Shown here: one piece after another, positions 1 to 7,149 of the stretch | How the letters are laid out: each line of letters opens with the position of its first letter | How positions within the stretch are numbered: the stretch's first letter is position 1 | The notes under the pieces: generated by a model | Told to the model about the DNA's origin: nothing | Databases searched by the model: none | Seen by the model: only the letters and a program-made list of their open reading frames with translations | Assembly: GCA_034431435.1 (NCBI GenBank) | Contig: DAOUDG010000100.1 | Coordinates: 1-64,000 of the forward strand | Origin: JAHCIE01 sp034431435 | GTDB lineage: Bacteria > Chloroflexota > Anaerolineae > Epilineales > JAHCIE01 | Reading direction: 5' to 3' | Length of the DNA: 64,000 bases | Translations under genes and position numbers: made by a program

Positions 1-99
1 CTTCTCCTTCGCGAGGCCCAGGAGGACGTCAAGCGCCGCTGGAGCTTCTACGAGCAGATGGCGGCCATGCACACCAGCAAAGTCGAAGGCGTCGCGTAA
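1..99 (+). CDS. nifJ: Pyruvate:ferredoxin (flavodoxin) oxidoreductase, C-terminal fragment
   Basis: Frame 1 is open from the window edge to a TAA at 97-99 and encodes 32 residues ending LLREAQEDVKRRW...YEQMA. This resembles the very C-terminus of the large single-chain pyruvate:ferredoxin oxidoreductases, which oxidatively decarboxylate pyruvate to acetyl-CoA and reduce ferredoxin in the cytoplasm. The following gene, a dihydroorotate-dehydrogenase-like protein only 23 bases downstream, is a frequent neighbour of such enzymes and supports the call. Only the tail is visible, so no catalytic domain can be checked; a family-level identification is moderately secure. Confidence 0.6.
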   Translation, partial: LLLREAQEDVKRRWSFYEQMAAMHTSKVEGVA

Positions 100-122
100 C
101 GCCCAGCTTGGGAGCAGCAACC

Positions 123-1148
123 ATGACAGAACTGACCATCCACCCTGATCTGACGACCAGCTACCTGGGCCTGGCCCTCAAGAACCCCCTGGTCGCCTCG
201 GCGTCGCCCCTCTCCAAGAAGGCCGACCGCGCGCGGCGGCTCGAGGATGCCGGTATCGCCGCCATCGTTATGTACTCCCTGTTCGAGGAGCAGATCGTCC
301 ACGAGAGCCTGTCCCTCGACCACTACCTCAACCGCGCCACGGACAGCTTCGCTGAGGCGCTGACCTACCTGCCTGACCTGGGAACTTACTCCATCGGGCC
401 GGACCAGTACCTCGAGCACCTGTACAACCTGAAGCGCAGCCTGGGCATCCCCGTCATTGGCAGCCTCAACGGCATCTCGGTCGGCGGGTGGGTTGAGTAC
501 GCCCAGATGATGGAGCAGGCGGGGGCCGACGCCCTGGAACTCAATATCTACAACCTGCCCATTCACCCCGATGTGACCAGCAGCCAGTTGGAGGATGAGT
601 ACGTCCACCTGGTCGAGGCGGTGCGGGCCAGGATACAGATCCCCTTCGCCGTGAAGCTCAGCCCCTACTTCACCGCCTTGCCCAACCTGGCGCGGCGGTT
701 GGCCGAGGCAGGCGCAAACGGCCTGGTCCTGTTCAATCGTTTCTACCAGCCCGACTTCAACCTGGAAACGCTCACCGTCGAGCCGAACCTCATCCTCAGC
801 ACCTCCGACGAACTGCGCCTGCCCCTGCGCTGGATCGCCATTCTGTACGGGCGCATCCCCGTCGACTTCGCCCTCACCAGCGGTATTCATAGCAGCCCCG
901 ACGTGCTCAAGGCCATGATGGCCGGCGCCAATGTAGCAATGATGGCGTCCCACCTGCTAGAGTACGGCACTGGCTCGGTGGGTGAGATTCTGCACGGGAT
1001 TGAAGCCTGGATGCTGGAGCATGAGTACGAGTCTATCACCCAGATGCGCGGCAGCATGAGCCAGCTGGCCGTGGCCGAGCCGGCCGCCTTCGAGCGCGCC
1101 AACTACATGCGCGTGCTCAGTTCCTACGACAACCGTTTTCGCCCGTAA
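123..1148 (+). CDS. Dihydroorotate dehydrogenase-like flavoprotein
   Basis: This 341-residue protein has the FMN-binding TIM-barrel pattern of class 1 dihydroorotate dehydrogenases: a start of LKNPLVASASPLS, a central IGSLNG strand, ALELNIYN, the FAVKLSPYF strand with its lysine, and the C-terminal ALTSGIHS/ GANVAMMASHLL phosphate-binding end. It belongs to the DHOD-like group usually found next to pyruvate:ferredoxin oxidoreductase rather than in pyrimidine operons, so a role in pyrimidine synthesis is doubtful and its substrate is unknown. I chose ATG at 123 because GGGAG lies 8 bases upstream; an in-frame TTG at 108 is possible. It is probably co-transcribed with the PFOR gene. Confidence 0.85.
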   Translation: MTELTIHPDLTTSYLGLALKNPLVASASPLSKKADRARRLEDAGIAAIVMYSLFEEQIVHESLSLDHYLNRATDSFAEALTYLPDLGTYSIGPDQYLEHLYNLKRSLGIPVIGSLNGISVGGWVEYAQMMEQAGADALELNIYNLPIHPDVTSSQLEDEYVHLVEAVRARIQIPFAVKLSPYFTALPNLARRLAEAGANGLVLFNRFYQPDFNLETLTVEPNLILSTSDELRLPLRWIAILYGRIPVDFALTSGIHSSPDVLKAMMAGANVAMMASHLLEYGTGSVGEILHGIEAWMLEHEYESITQMRGSMSQLAVAEPAAFERANYMRVLSSYDNRFRP

Positions 1149-1197
1149 GGGCGGCTAACGGTCAATGCCTGACGCCTTCCCAGTCCACTCCGCTCGT

Positions 1198-1242
1198 GGG
1201 ATGCCGTTTCTCCGCCGACACCGGTCGGGGAGATGGCATCCC
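1198..1242. terminator. Long imperfect hairpin between the DHOD-like gene and nrfA
   Basis: GGGATGCC at 1198-1205 pairs with GGCATCCC at 1235-1242, and the interior continues as TCTCC/GGAGA and GCCGAC/GTCGG-type pairing around a small loop. No U-tract follows on either strand. It may terminate the upstream operon in a factor-dependent way or be a leader structure for nrfA. Confidence 0.45.
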
Positions 1243-1372
1243 GGGAGCGTTGTCATCTCTAGCATCCAACGGTGGTAGCGCGGCGTTGCCGCACCCTGCT
1301 CCTGCCGACGCCGGCCCGCCAGGAAGGTCGCGTCGTCAGCCGTAATCTTCCATCTCGCCCAGGAGAGACGAT

Positions 1373-2683
1373 ATGAACCGATCGCGACTGGTGTTCATCT
1401 TTCTCGCCGCGACGCTTCTCACCGTGGTGGGCCTGGCCCTCCTCATCAGCGTCGTAGAGCGCCAGCAGCAAGCACGCGCCACTTTCGTCAAGGTGACCGA
1501 CATCAAGCCCCTGGAGCCTGATTCGGCGTTGTGGGCGCCCAACTTCCCGCGTGAGTACGATGGTTGGAAGAAGACCCTGAACACCGCCGAAACCGTGAAA
1601 TACTCGGACTTTGGCCGCTATGGCGGCTCTGAGGCGTTCAGTCGCCTGGACAAGTACCCCAACCTCAAGCGACTCTTCGCGGGCTACCCCTTCGCCGTAG
1701 AGTATCGCGAGGAACAGGGCCACATGAACGCCATCAAGGATGTCGTCAGCACGGCCCGCCTGGGCGACGCCAAGCCCGGCTCATGCTTCACCTGCAAGAG
1801 TTCCCTCGTCCCGACCATGATCAAGGAGATGGGAGCAGAAAAGTTCTACGCGACGCCCATGAAGGAGATCATGGCCCAGTACCAGGTCGATGCCCAGAAG
1901 CACCCGATCGGCTGCGCTGACTGCCACGATGCCGAGACCATGCAGCTGCAAGTGTCACGCCCGGCCTTCATCGAGGCCATGCAGCGCCGGGGCATCGACG
2001 TGACCCAGGCGTCGCGCCAGGACATGCGCACCTACGTCTGCGCCCAGTGCCACGTCGAGTACTACTTCAAGGGCCAGGGTAAGTATGTGACCTTCCCGTG
2101 GGACAAGGGGTTGCGCATCGAGGACATCGAGGCCTACTACAACGAGGCAGGCTTCAAGGACTGGGATCACGCCGAGACGAAGGCCTCCCTGATCAAGATG
2201 CAGCACCCTGAGTTCGAACTGTGGTCCACCGGCATCCACGCCCGCGCGGGTGTGGCATGCGCCGACTGTCACATGCCCTACAAGCGCGAGGGCGCGGTCA
2301 AGATCGCCGACCATTGGATTCGCACCCCGATGGTCAACCTGACCAACTCCTGCGGCACGTGCCATCGCTATTCGGAGGATGAGTTGAAGGCGCGGGTGCT
2401 GGAGATTCAGGAGCGCACCTACAGCCAGTTGGAACGCGCCGACAAGGCCATCGTCTCCGCCCAGGATGCCATCGTCGCGGCCATGAACGCAGGAGTCAGC
2501 GACGAGAAGCTCAAGGCGGCCCGCGACCTGCACCGGCGCGCCTTCATCCGCTACGACATGCTGTCGGCGGAAAACAGCATGGGCTTCCACAGCCCCCAAG
2601 AGGCAAACCGCGTGCTGGGCGACGCCATCGACTACGCCCGGCAGGCGGAGCTGGCCGCGCGCGCGGCGGAGACGCAAAAATGA
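1373..2683 (+). CDS. nrfA: Ammonia-forming cytochrome c nitrite reductase, catalytic subunit
   Basis: NrfA reduces nitrite to ammonium with six electrons outside the membrane. The 436-residue protein has an N-terminal signal anchor (about residues 6-27) and all five haem sites: CFTCK at 138-142, whose lysine marks the catalytic haem, then CxxCH at 181, 223, 296 and 327. By alignment to characterised NrfA the active site is R129, Y230 and H278, with the calcium ligands E229, Y230, K275 and Q277 retained. The C-terminal long helices (from about 335) match the dimer interface. The gene overlaps nrfH by four bases (ATGA), and the order nrfA-nrfH is the reverse of the common nrfHA arrangement. Confidence 0.97.
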   Translation: MNRSRLVFIFLAATLLTVVGLALLISVVERQQQARATFVKVTDIKPLEPDSALWAPNFPREYDGWKKTLNTAETVKYSDFGRYGGSEAFSRLDKYPNLKRLFAGYPFAVEYREEQGHMNAIKDVVSTARLGDAKPGSCFTCKSSLVPTMIKEMGAEKFYATPMKEIMAQYQVDAQKHPIGCADCHDAETMQLQVSRPAFIEAMQRRGIDVTQASRQDMRTYVCAQCHVEYYFKGQGKYVTFPWDKGLRIEDIEAYYNEAGFKDWDHAETKASLIKMQHPEFELWSTGIHARAGVACADCHMPYKREGAVKIADHWIRTPMVNLTNSCGTCHRYSEDELKARVLEIQERTYSQLERADKAIVSAQDAIVAAMNAGVSDEKLKAARDLHRRAFIRYDMLSAENSMGFHSPQEANRVLGDAIDYARQAELAARAAETQK

Positions 2684-3141
2684 CAGCCTCCGGCGGCCTC
2701 CGTACCTACGTCTGGGCGCTCGCCACCCTGGCGGTTGGCGTCCTCGTCGGCGTCGCCGGCTTCACCTTCAGCTACGCCAAGGGTTACTCCTACATGGTGG
2801 ACGACCCAAACGCCTGCGTCAACTGCCACGTCATGCGGGACCAGTTCAACAGCTGGCAGGTGTCCGCGCACCGCAGCGTCACCTGCAACGACTGCCACGT
2901 GCCCCATGACCTGGTAGGCAAGTATGTGACCAAGGCCGAGCATGGCGTGCGCCACTCCTGGGTGTTCACCCTGGGGGATCCGCAGGTGATTCAGATCAAG
3001 CCTGGCAGCCTGGAGATCGTGCAGGAGAACTGCATTCGCTGCCACGAGGCGAAGGTCTCGCCCATGCTTCAGCTTCCGTCGGGGCACGAGTCCCTCGACC
3101 GCTGCACCCGCTGTCATCGCGGCATCGCCCACGGCTTCTAG
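2680..3141 (+). CDS. nrfH: NrfH, membrane tetrahaem quinol dehydrogenase of nitrite reductase
   Basis: NrfH takes electrons from the quinol pool and passes them to NrfA. The 153-residue protein has one transmembrane helix (about 10-30) followed by four CxxCH haem motifs at residues 46-50, 69-73, 118-122 and 142-146. Methionine 52, just after the first motif (CHVM), matches the unusual axial ligand of haem 1 in this NapC/NirT subfamily. Its start overlaps the nrfA stop, implying translational coupling. A strong hairpin follows the stop codon, so nrfAH is probably a two-gene operon. Confidence 0.96.
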   Translation: MTASGGLRTYVWALATLAVGVLVGVAGFTFSYAKGYSYMVDDPNACVNCHVMRDQFNSWQVSAHRSVTCNDCHVPHDLVGKYVTKAEHGVRHSWVFTLGDPQVIQIKPGSLEIVQENCIRCHEAKVSPMLQLPSGHESLDRCTRCHRGIAHGF

Positions 3142-3163
3142 CCGGGGCAGCAGCGGGCCGCGC

Positions 3164-3198
3164 GCGGTGGGGAGGGCGGATCTTGTCCTCCCCACCGC
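3164..3198. terminator. 12-bp perfect hairpin after nrfH
   Basis: GCGGTGGGGAGG (3164-3175) pairs perfectly with CCTCCCCACCGC (3187-3198) across an 11-base loop, 23 bases after the nrfH stop. There is no clear T-tract, so termination may need Rho or may rely on stem strength. Confidence 0.6.
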
Positions 3199-3312
3199 CG
3201 TTCGCGCGGTCCCTGCGGTCGGTGGAGAAGTCTTCTCCCCTCAGCGTCGCCTCTTCACGCCCCCCTTCCTGGATTTCAGTATCATAGACTGGGACGGCTA
3301 TACGAGGCTCAT

Positions 3313-3894
3313 ATGACGCAGTGCGTTGATTCAGAGTTGATTCGACTCGCGCAACAGGGGGACACCGTTGCCTTTGGCGATCTGGTCTCCGAATACCAGC
3401 TCCCCGTCTACCGTTTGGCGTTGCGCCTGCTTCGCTCGGAGCTAGAGGCTGAAGATGCGACGCAGGAAACCCTGCTACGCGCCTTTGCCCACTTCGACTC
3501 GTTCCAGGCCGACCGGCCGCTACGAAGCTGGCTGATGTCGATTGCAGCGCACATCTGCATCGATCAGTTGCGCCACGAGGCGGCTCTACCCGTGGGTTAC
3601 CTCGGCGCTTTCGAGCCTATCAGCGACGACCAGGACCCCGAACTCACGGCCCTGGCGCACGAGCGCGACACCGAGCTGCGCAGCCTGCTGCAATCGCTAT
3701 CGCCAGAGTGCCGACGCCTGCTCATCCTGCGTTACTGGGATGACCTGTCCTATGCGGAGATGAGCCGGGCAGCGGGCCTCTCCGAGAGCGCGGTCAAGAG
3801 TCGGCTCCATCGTGCGCGGCATCAACTGGGTCGCCTGGCCCGTCGTCTCCTGGCGACTAGCCCTGAAACGTCACCAGCCCGCGTGCGGGCCTAG
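3313..3894 (+). CDS. ECF-type RNA polymerase sigma factor
   Basis: A 193-residue sigma-70 family protein with only regions 2 and 4. Region 2 covers roughly residues 20-90 (LVSEYQLPVYRLALRLL, DATQETLLRAF, RSWLMSIA); region 4 covers about 125-180 with the helix-turn-helix SYAEMSRAAGLSESAVKSRL. A variable linker lies between. It would direct RNA polymerase to a dedicated regulon. No anti-sigma factor is encoded next to it; instead the formate channel gene follows after 28 bases, suggesting shared transcription and perhaps control of formate or nitrite metabolism. The C-terminal tail of about 15 residues is short and non-conserved. Confidence 0.92.
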   Translation: MTQCVDSELIRLAQQGDTVAFGDLVSEYQLPVYRLALRLLRSELEAEDATQETLLRAFAHFDSFQADRPLRSWLMSIAAHICIDQLRHEAALPVGYLGAFEPISDDQDPELTALAHERDTELRSLLQSLSPECRRLLILRYWDDLSYAEMSRAAGLSESAVKSRLHRARHQLGRLARRLLATSPETSPARVRA

Positions 3895-3922
3895 ACAATC
3901 CAACATTCACGAGGGTGTGAAA

Positions 3923-4834
3923 ATGGCTAACGAGTTCTCTTTCGATGCGCTCGTGCCGCCCGAAATGGCAACGAAGGCCGAGACTATCGGTGTGCGTAAG
4001 GCCCACCTGCGCTGGCCCATCATGTTCATGCTGTCGGTGCTGGCTGGCGCGTTCATCGGCCTGGGTGCGATGTTCTCGACCACGGTCATCGCCGGCGGCA
4101 GCGACATGCCCTACGGCATCATGCGCCTGCTCAGCGGCTTCGTCTTCTCCCTGGGCCTGATTCTGGTCGTTGTCGGCGGCGCTGAGCTGTTCACTGGCAA
4201 CAACCTCATCGTCATGGCCTGGGCCGACCACAAGGTGAGCACCTGGCTGCTCATCAAGAACTGGATTATCGTCTACCTCGGCAACTTCGCCGGGGCCATC
4301 GCCACGGCCGCTTTGGTTTTCATCAGCGGCCAGTACATGTTCGGCAAGGCCAGCATCGGCGCGGCCGCCCTGTCCACCGCCGCCGCCAAGACCAGCATTG
4401 ACTTCGTACCCGCCATTGCCCTGGGTATGCTGTGCAACGTCCTGGTCTGCCTGGCGGTGTGGATGAGCTTCAGCGCGCGCAGCACTACCGACCGTATCCT
4501 GGCAATTGTCCCACCCATCGCCGCCTTCGTAGCCGCTGGCTTCGAGCACAGCATTGCCAACATGTACTTCATCCCGATGGGGCTGCTCATCAAGGCGTTC
4601 GCCCCTGCCCCATTCTGGGCCGCGCTGGGCAAGCTGCCCGCCGACTACCCGACCATCACCTGGGACCGCTTCCTGGTAGGCAACCTGCTGCCCGTCACCA
4701 TCGGCAACATCATCGGCGGTGCGATCATGGTCGGAGCCGTCTACTGGTTCATCTACCTGCGCGCCGCACATGCGGCCGCTTCCTCGGCGTCCGCGACGCC
4801 CACGGCGGAGGCGGCCCCCCGGCCAGTGCGTTAG
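3923..4834 (+). CDS. focA: Formate/nitrite transporter family channel (FocA/NirC type)
   Basis: This 303-residue protein has six hydrophobic segments with FNT-family signatures: GAFIGLGAMFSTT near the N-terminus, GAELFTGNNLI (the second helix break), WIIVYLGNFAGAI, the LGMLCNVLVCLAVWMS stretch, FVAAGFEHSIANMYFIP and a final NLLPVTIGNIIGGA. It is a pentameric channel for formate (or nitrite) across the cytoplasmic membrane. I start it at ATG 3923 behind GAGGGTG; the upstream in-frame extension overlaps the sigma factor gene. Position just before NAD-linked formate dehydrogenase genes favours formate uptake or release, but nitrite cannot be excluded given nrfAH nearby. Confidence 0.93.
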   Translation: MANEFSFDALVPPEMATKAETIGVRKAHLRWPIMFMLSVLAGAFIGLGAMFSTTVIAGGSDMPYGIMRLLSGFVFSLGLILVVVGGAELFTGNNLIVMAWADHKVSTWLLIKNWIIVYLGNFAGAIATAALVFISGQYMFGKASIGAAALSTAAAKTSIDFVPAIALGMLCNVLVCLAVWMSFSARSTTDRILAIVPPIAAFVAAGFEHSIANMYFIPMGLLIKAFAPAPFWAALGKLPADYPTITWDRFLVGNLLPVTIGNIIGGAIMVGAVYWFIYLRAAHAAASSASATPTAEAAPRPVR

Positions 4835-4933
4835 CCTCATCGCCCCGCCGCGCTCGCCTGGGCGCGAGGCCTCCGTTCCATCAGCCCACGACCGTCTTCG
4901 GCCCTCGCCGAAACGCGGCCTAGCGAGGTCGTC

Positions 4934-5485
4934 ATGTCGACACAAATCAAGGATGTCATCGCCAAGCGCTATGTCTATCAGGGCGACCCCCTGATTGGTC
5001 CGCCGCCGGATGATCTGATGGCCATTCTCGATCGTCACCGCGACCAGCCAGACGCGCTCATTACCGTCCTGGAGGAGCTGCAGGACCACTACGGCTACCT
5101 GCCCGAACAGGGGCTGCGCTATGTCGCCCGCGAGTTGGGTTTCCCCCTGAGTCGCGTGTATGGCGTCGCCACCTTCTACAACCTGTTCCAACTCAGCCCG
5201 CCCGGCCGTTTCGTTGTCCGCGTCTGCAAGGGCACGGCGTGTCACGTGAGCCGCTCCAACGAAATCCTGGCCCAGATCAGGGCCGACCTCGGCATCGGCG
5301 AGGATGAGACGACGCCCGATGGCCTGTTCACACTCCAGACCGTCGCGTGCATGGGCGCGTGCAGCCTGGCCCCCGTCCTGGTCATCAACGACCGCACCTA
5401 TGGCCGCATGACGCCTGAAAAGGCCGCAGCGGCGATGGCCGACCTGCGGCGCGAGGCTGGCGCGGCCGAGGAGGTGAAGCCATGA
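4934..5485 (+). CDS. NuoE-like [2Fe-2S] subunit of NAD-dependent formate dehydrogenase (gamma)
   Basis: A 183-residue thioredoxin-like ferredoxin of the NuoE/HydC/FdhG family. The four cluster ligands are Cys98, Cys103, Cys139 and Cys143 (C-x4-C, then C-x3-C), with the preceding helical domain LITVLEELQDHYGYLP and the conserved YGVATFYNLF. It shuttles electrons between the flavoprotein subunit and the catalytic subunit of the complex encoded downstream. Its TGA overlaps the ATG of the next gene, and the third subunit follows with the same overlap, so all three are translated together. Respiratory complex I is unlikely because the third gene is a formate dehydrogenase. Confidence 0.93.
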   Translation: MSTQIKDVIAKRYVYQGDPLIGPPPDDLMAILDRHRDQPDALITVLEELQDHYGYLPEQGLRYVARELGFPLSRVYGVATFYNLFQLSPPGRFVVRVCKGTACHVSRSNEILAQIRADLGIGEDETTPDGLFTLQTVACMGACSLAPVLVINDRTYGRMTPEKAAAAMADLRREAGAAEEVKP

Positions 5486-7149
5486 CCGCCATCATTCGTG
5501 TTGGCGTCTCTACCTGCGGCCTGGCCGCGGGCGCTGAGGCCACCTTCTCGGCCCTCGACACGTACCTTCACCGCCGCCAGTTGGACGTGGACTTGCAGCG
5601 AACCGGCTGCCTGGGCGCGTGCCACCGCGAACCGCTGGTCGAGATTCTGGTCAACGGCCAGTCCACCCTCTACGGGCCGGTCAGCCCGGAGCGTGTGCCC
5701 CTCATCCTCGACCAGCACTTCGGCGCGCGGGGACGGGGTATCGCCGCCGATTGGGTAGTCAGCCGCCGCAACGACAAGGCCGACTACCCCTTCCTCGGCC
5801 GCCAGGTCAAAGTCACTACGGGGCTATGTGGCGTTATCAATCCCCACTCCCTGGACGACTACCTGAGTCACAGTGGCTACGCCGCCTTCCGCCTGGCGCT
5901 GGAAATGTCACCCGACCAGATCGTCCAGATCATCAAAGACTCGCATCTGCGCGGGCGCGGCGGTGCGGGCTTCCCGGCCGGCGTGAAGTGGGACCTCACC
6001 CGCAAGGAGCCAGGGGCTGTCAAGTTCCTCATCTGCAACGCCGACGAGGGCGACCCTGGCGCGTTCATGGACCGCACGATGATTGAGGGCGACCCGCACC
6101 GCCTCCTGGAAGGGATGCTCATCGCTGCCCGCGCCATCGGCGCCACCAAGGGCTATCTGTATGTGCGCGCCGAGTATCCCCTGGCCGTCAAGGCCTTGCG
6201 TCGCGCCATCAAGCAAGCGGGCGAGTACGGGGTGACCGGCCAGAACATTCTCGGCACAGGCATGAGCTTCGAGTTCGTCATCAAGGAGGGCGCCGGCGCG
6301 TTTGTGTGCGGCGAAGAGACCGCCCTGATGAATTCTATCGAGGGCAAGCGGGGCATGCCGCGCATGCGACCGCCCTACCCGTCGGTGCATGGGCTGTGGG
6401 GCTACCCCACCAACATCAACAACGTCGAGACCTACGCCAGCGTCCCGGCCATCATCCTCAACGGCCCCGGCTGGTTCGCCAGCATGGGCACGGCAAGGAG
6501 CGGCGGCACCAAAGCCTTCGCCCTGACAGGCGCTATCAAGAACTCCGGCCTGATCGAAGTCCCCATCGGCATGACCCTGCGCGAGCTGGTCTTCGACCTG
6601 GGTGATGGCTGCAAGGATGGCCGCCCCTTCAAGGCCGTCCAGCTAGGCGGGCCGTCGGGCGGTTGCATCCCGTCGGAGCTGATTGATACGCGCATCGACT
6701 ACGAGGATCTGAAGGCGACGGGCGCGATTATGGGGTCGGGTGGCATGGTAGCCGTCGATGACACCACCTGTATGGTCGACTTCGCCCGCTATTTCCTCAC
6801 CTTCACTCAGGACGAGTCGTGCGGCAAGTGCGTTCCCTGCCGCGTTGGCACGCGCAAGATGCTCAACATCCTGACCCGCATCTGCCACGGCCATGCCCAG
6901 CCGGCCGATCTGGATCGTCTGCTCAACCTGTGCGCCACCGTCAGTACCGCCTCGCTGTGCGGCCTGGGTCAGACCGCGCCGAACCCGGTGCTGACGACCC
7001 TGCGCTATTTCAAGGACGAGTACATCGCCCACATCGAGCATCATCACTGCCCGGCCGGCGTCTGCCACATGGGCGAGGCCCCCGCGACCAATGGCGCGCC
7101 CCTATCCCATCGTGTGCCTGTGGTGGCCGCCGAGGAGGTGCGAGCATGA
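5482..7149 (+). CDS. NuoF-like NADH-binding flavoprotein subunit of formate dehydrogenase (beta)
   Basis: A 555-residue protein with an N-terminal thioredoxin-like ferredoxin segment (residues 1-85, Cys12, Cys43, Cys47) and a full NuoF core. The glycine-rich LRGRGGAGFPAGVKW (about 156-170) binds NADH, CNADEGDPGAFMDR contacts FMN, and Cys447, Cys450, Cys453 and Cys493 ligate a [4Fe-4S] cluster. It exchanges electrons between NAD+ and the iron-sulfur chain. The N-terminal ferredoxin-like part has fewer cysteines than a complete [2Fe-2S] site, so that cluster may be absent. ATGA overlaps connect it to both neighbours. Confidence 0.94.
   Translation: MTAIIRVGVSTCGLAAGAEATFSALDTYLHRRQLDVDLQRTGCLGACHREPLVEILVNGQSTLYGPVSPERVPLILDQHFGARGRGIAADWVVSRRNDKADYPFLGRQVKVTTGLCGVINPHSLDDYLSHSGYAAFRLALEMSPDQIVQIIKDSHLRGRGGAGFPAGVKWDLTRKEPGAVKFLICNADEGDPGAFMDRTMIEGDPHRLLEGMLIAARAIGATKGYLYVRAEYPLAVKALRRAIKQAGEYGVTGQNILGTGMSFEFVIKEGAGAFVCGEETALMNSIEGKRGMPRMRPPYPSVHGLWGYPTNINNVETYASVPAIILNGPGWFASMGTARSGGTKAFALTGAIKNSGLIEVPIGMTLRELVFDLGDGCKDGRPFKAVQLGGPSGGCIPSELIDTRIDYEDLKATGAIMGSGGMVAVDDTTCMVDFARYFLTFTQDESCGKCVPCRVGTRKMLNILTRICHGHAQPADLDRLLNLCATVSTASLCGLGQTAPNPVLTTLRYFKDEYIAHIEHHHCPAGVCHMGEAPATNGAPLSHRVPVVAAEEVRA

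Noticed and set aside
1149..1372. FNR-type site upstream of nrfA
   Set aside because: No TTGAT-N4-ATCAA-like sequence was found in the gap.
3857..5245. 462-residue minus-strand open frame across focA and the NuoE-like gene
   Set aside because: High-GC shadow: composition is Asp/Gly/Arg/His-rich, no family is recognisable, and the plus-strand genes have clear motifs.
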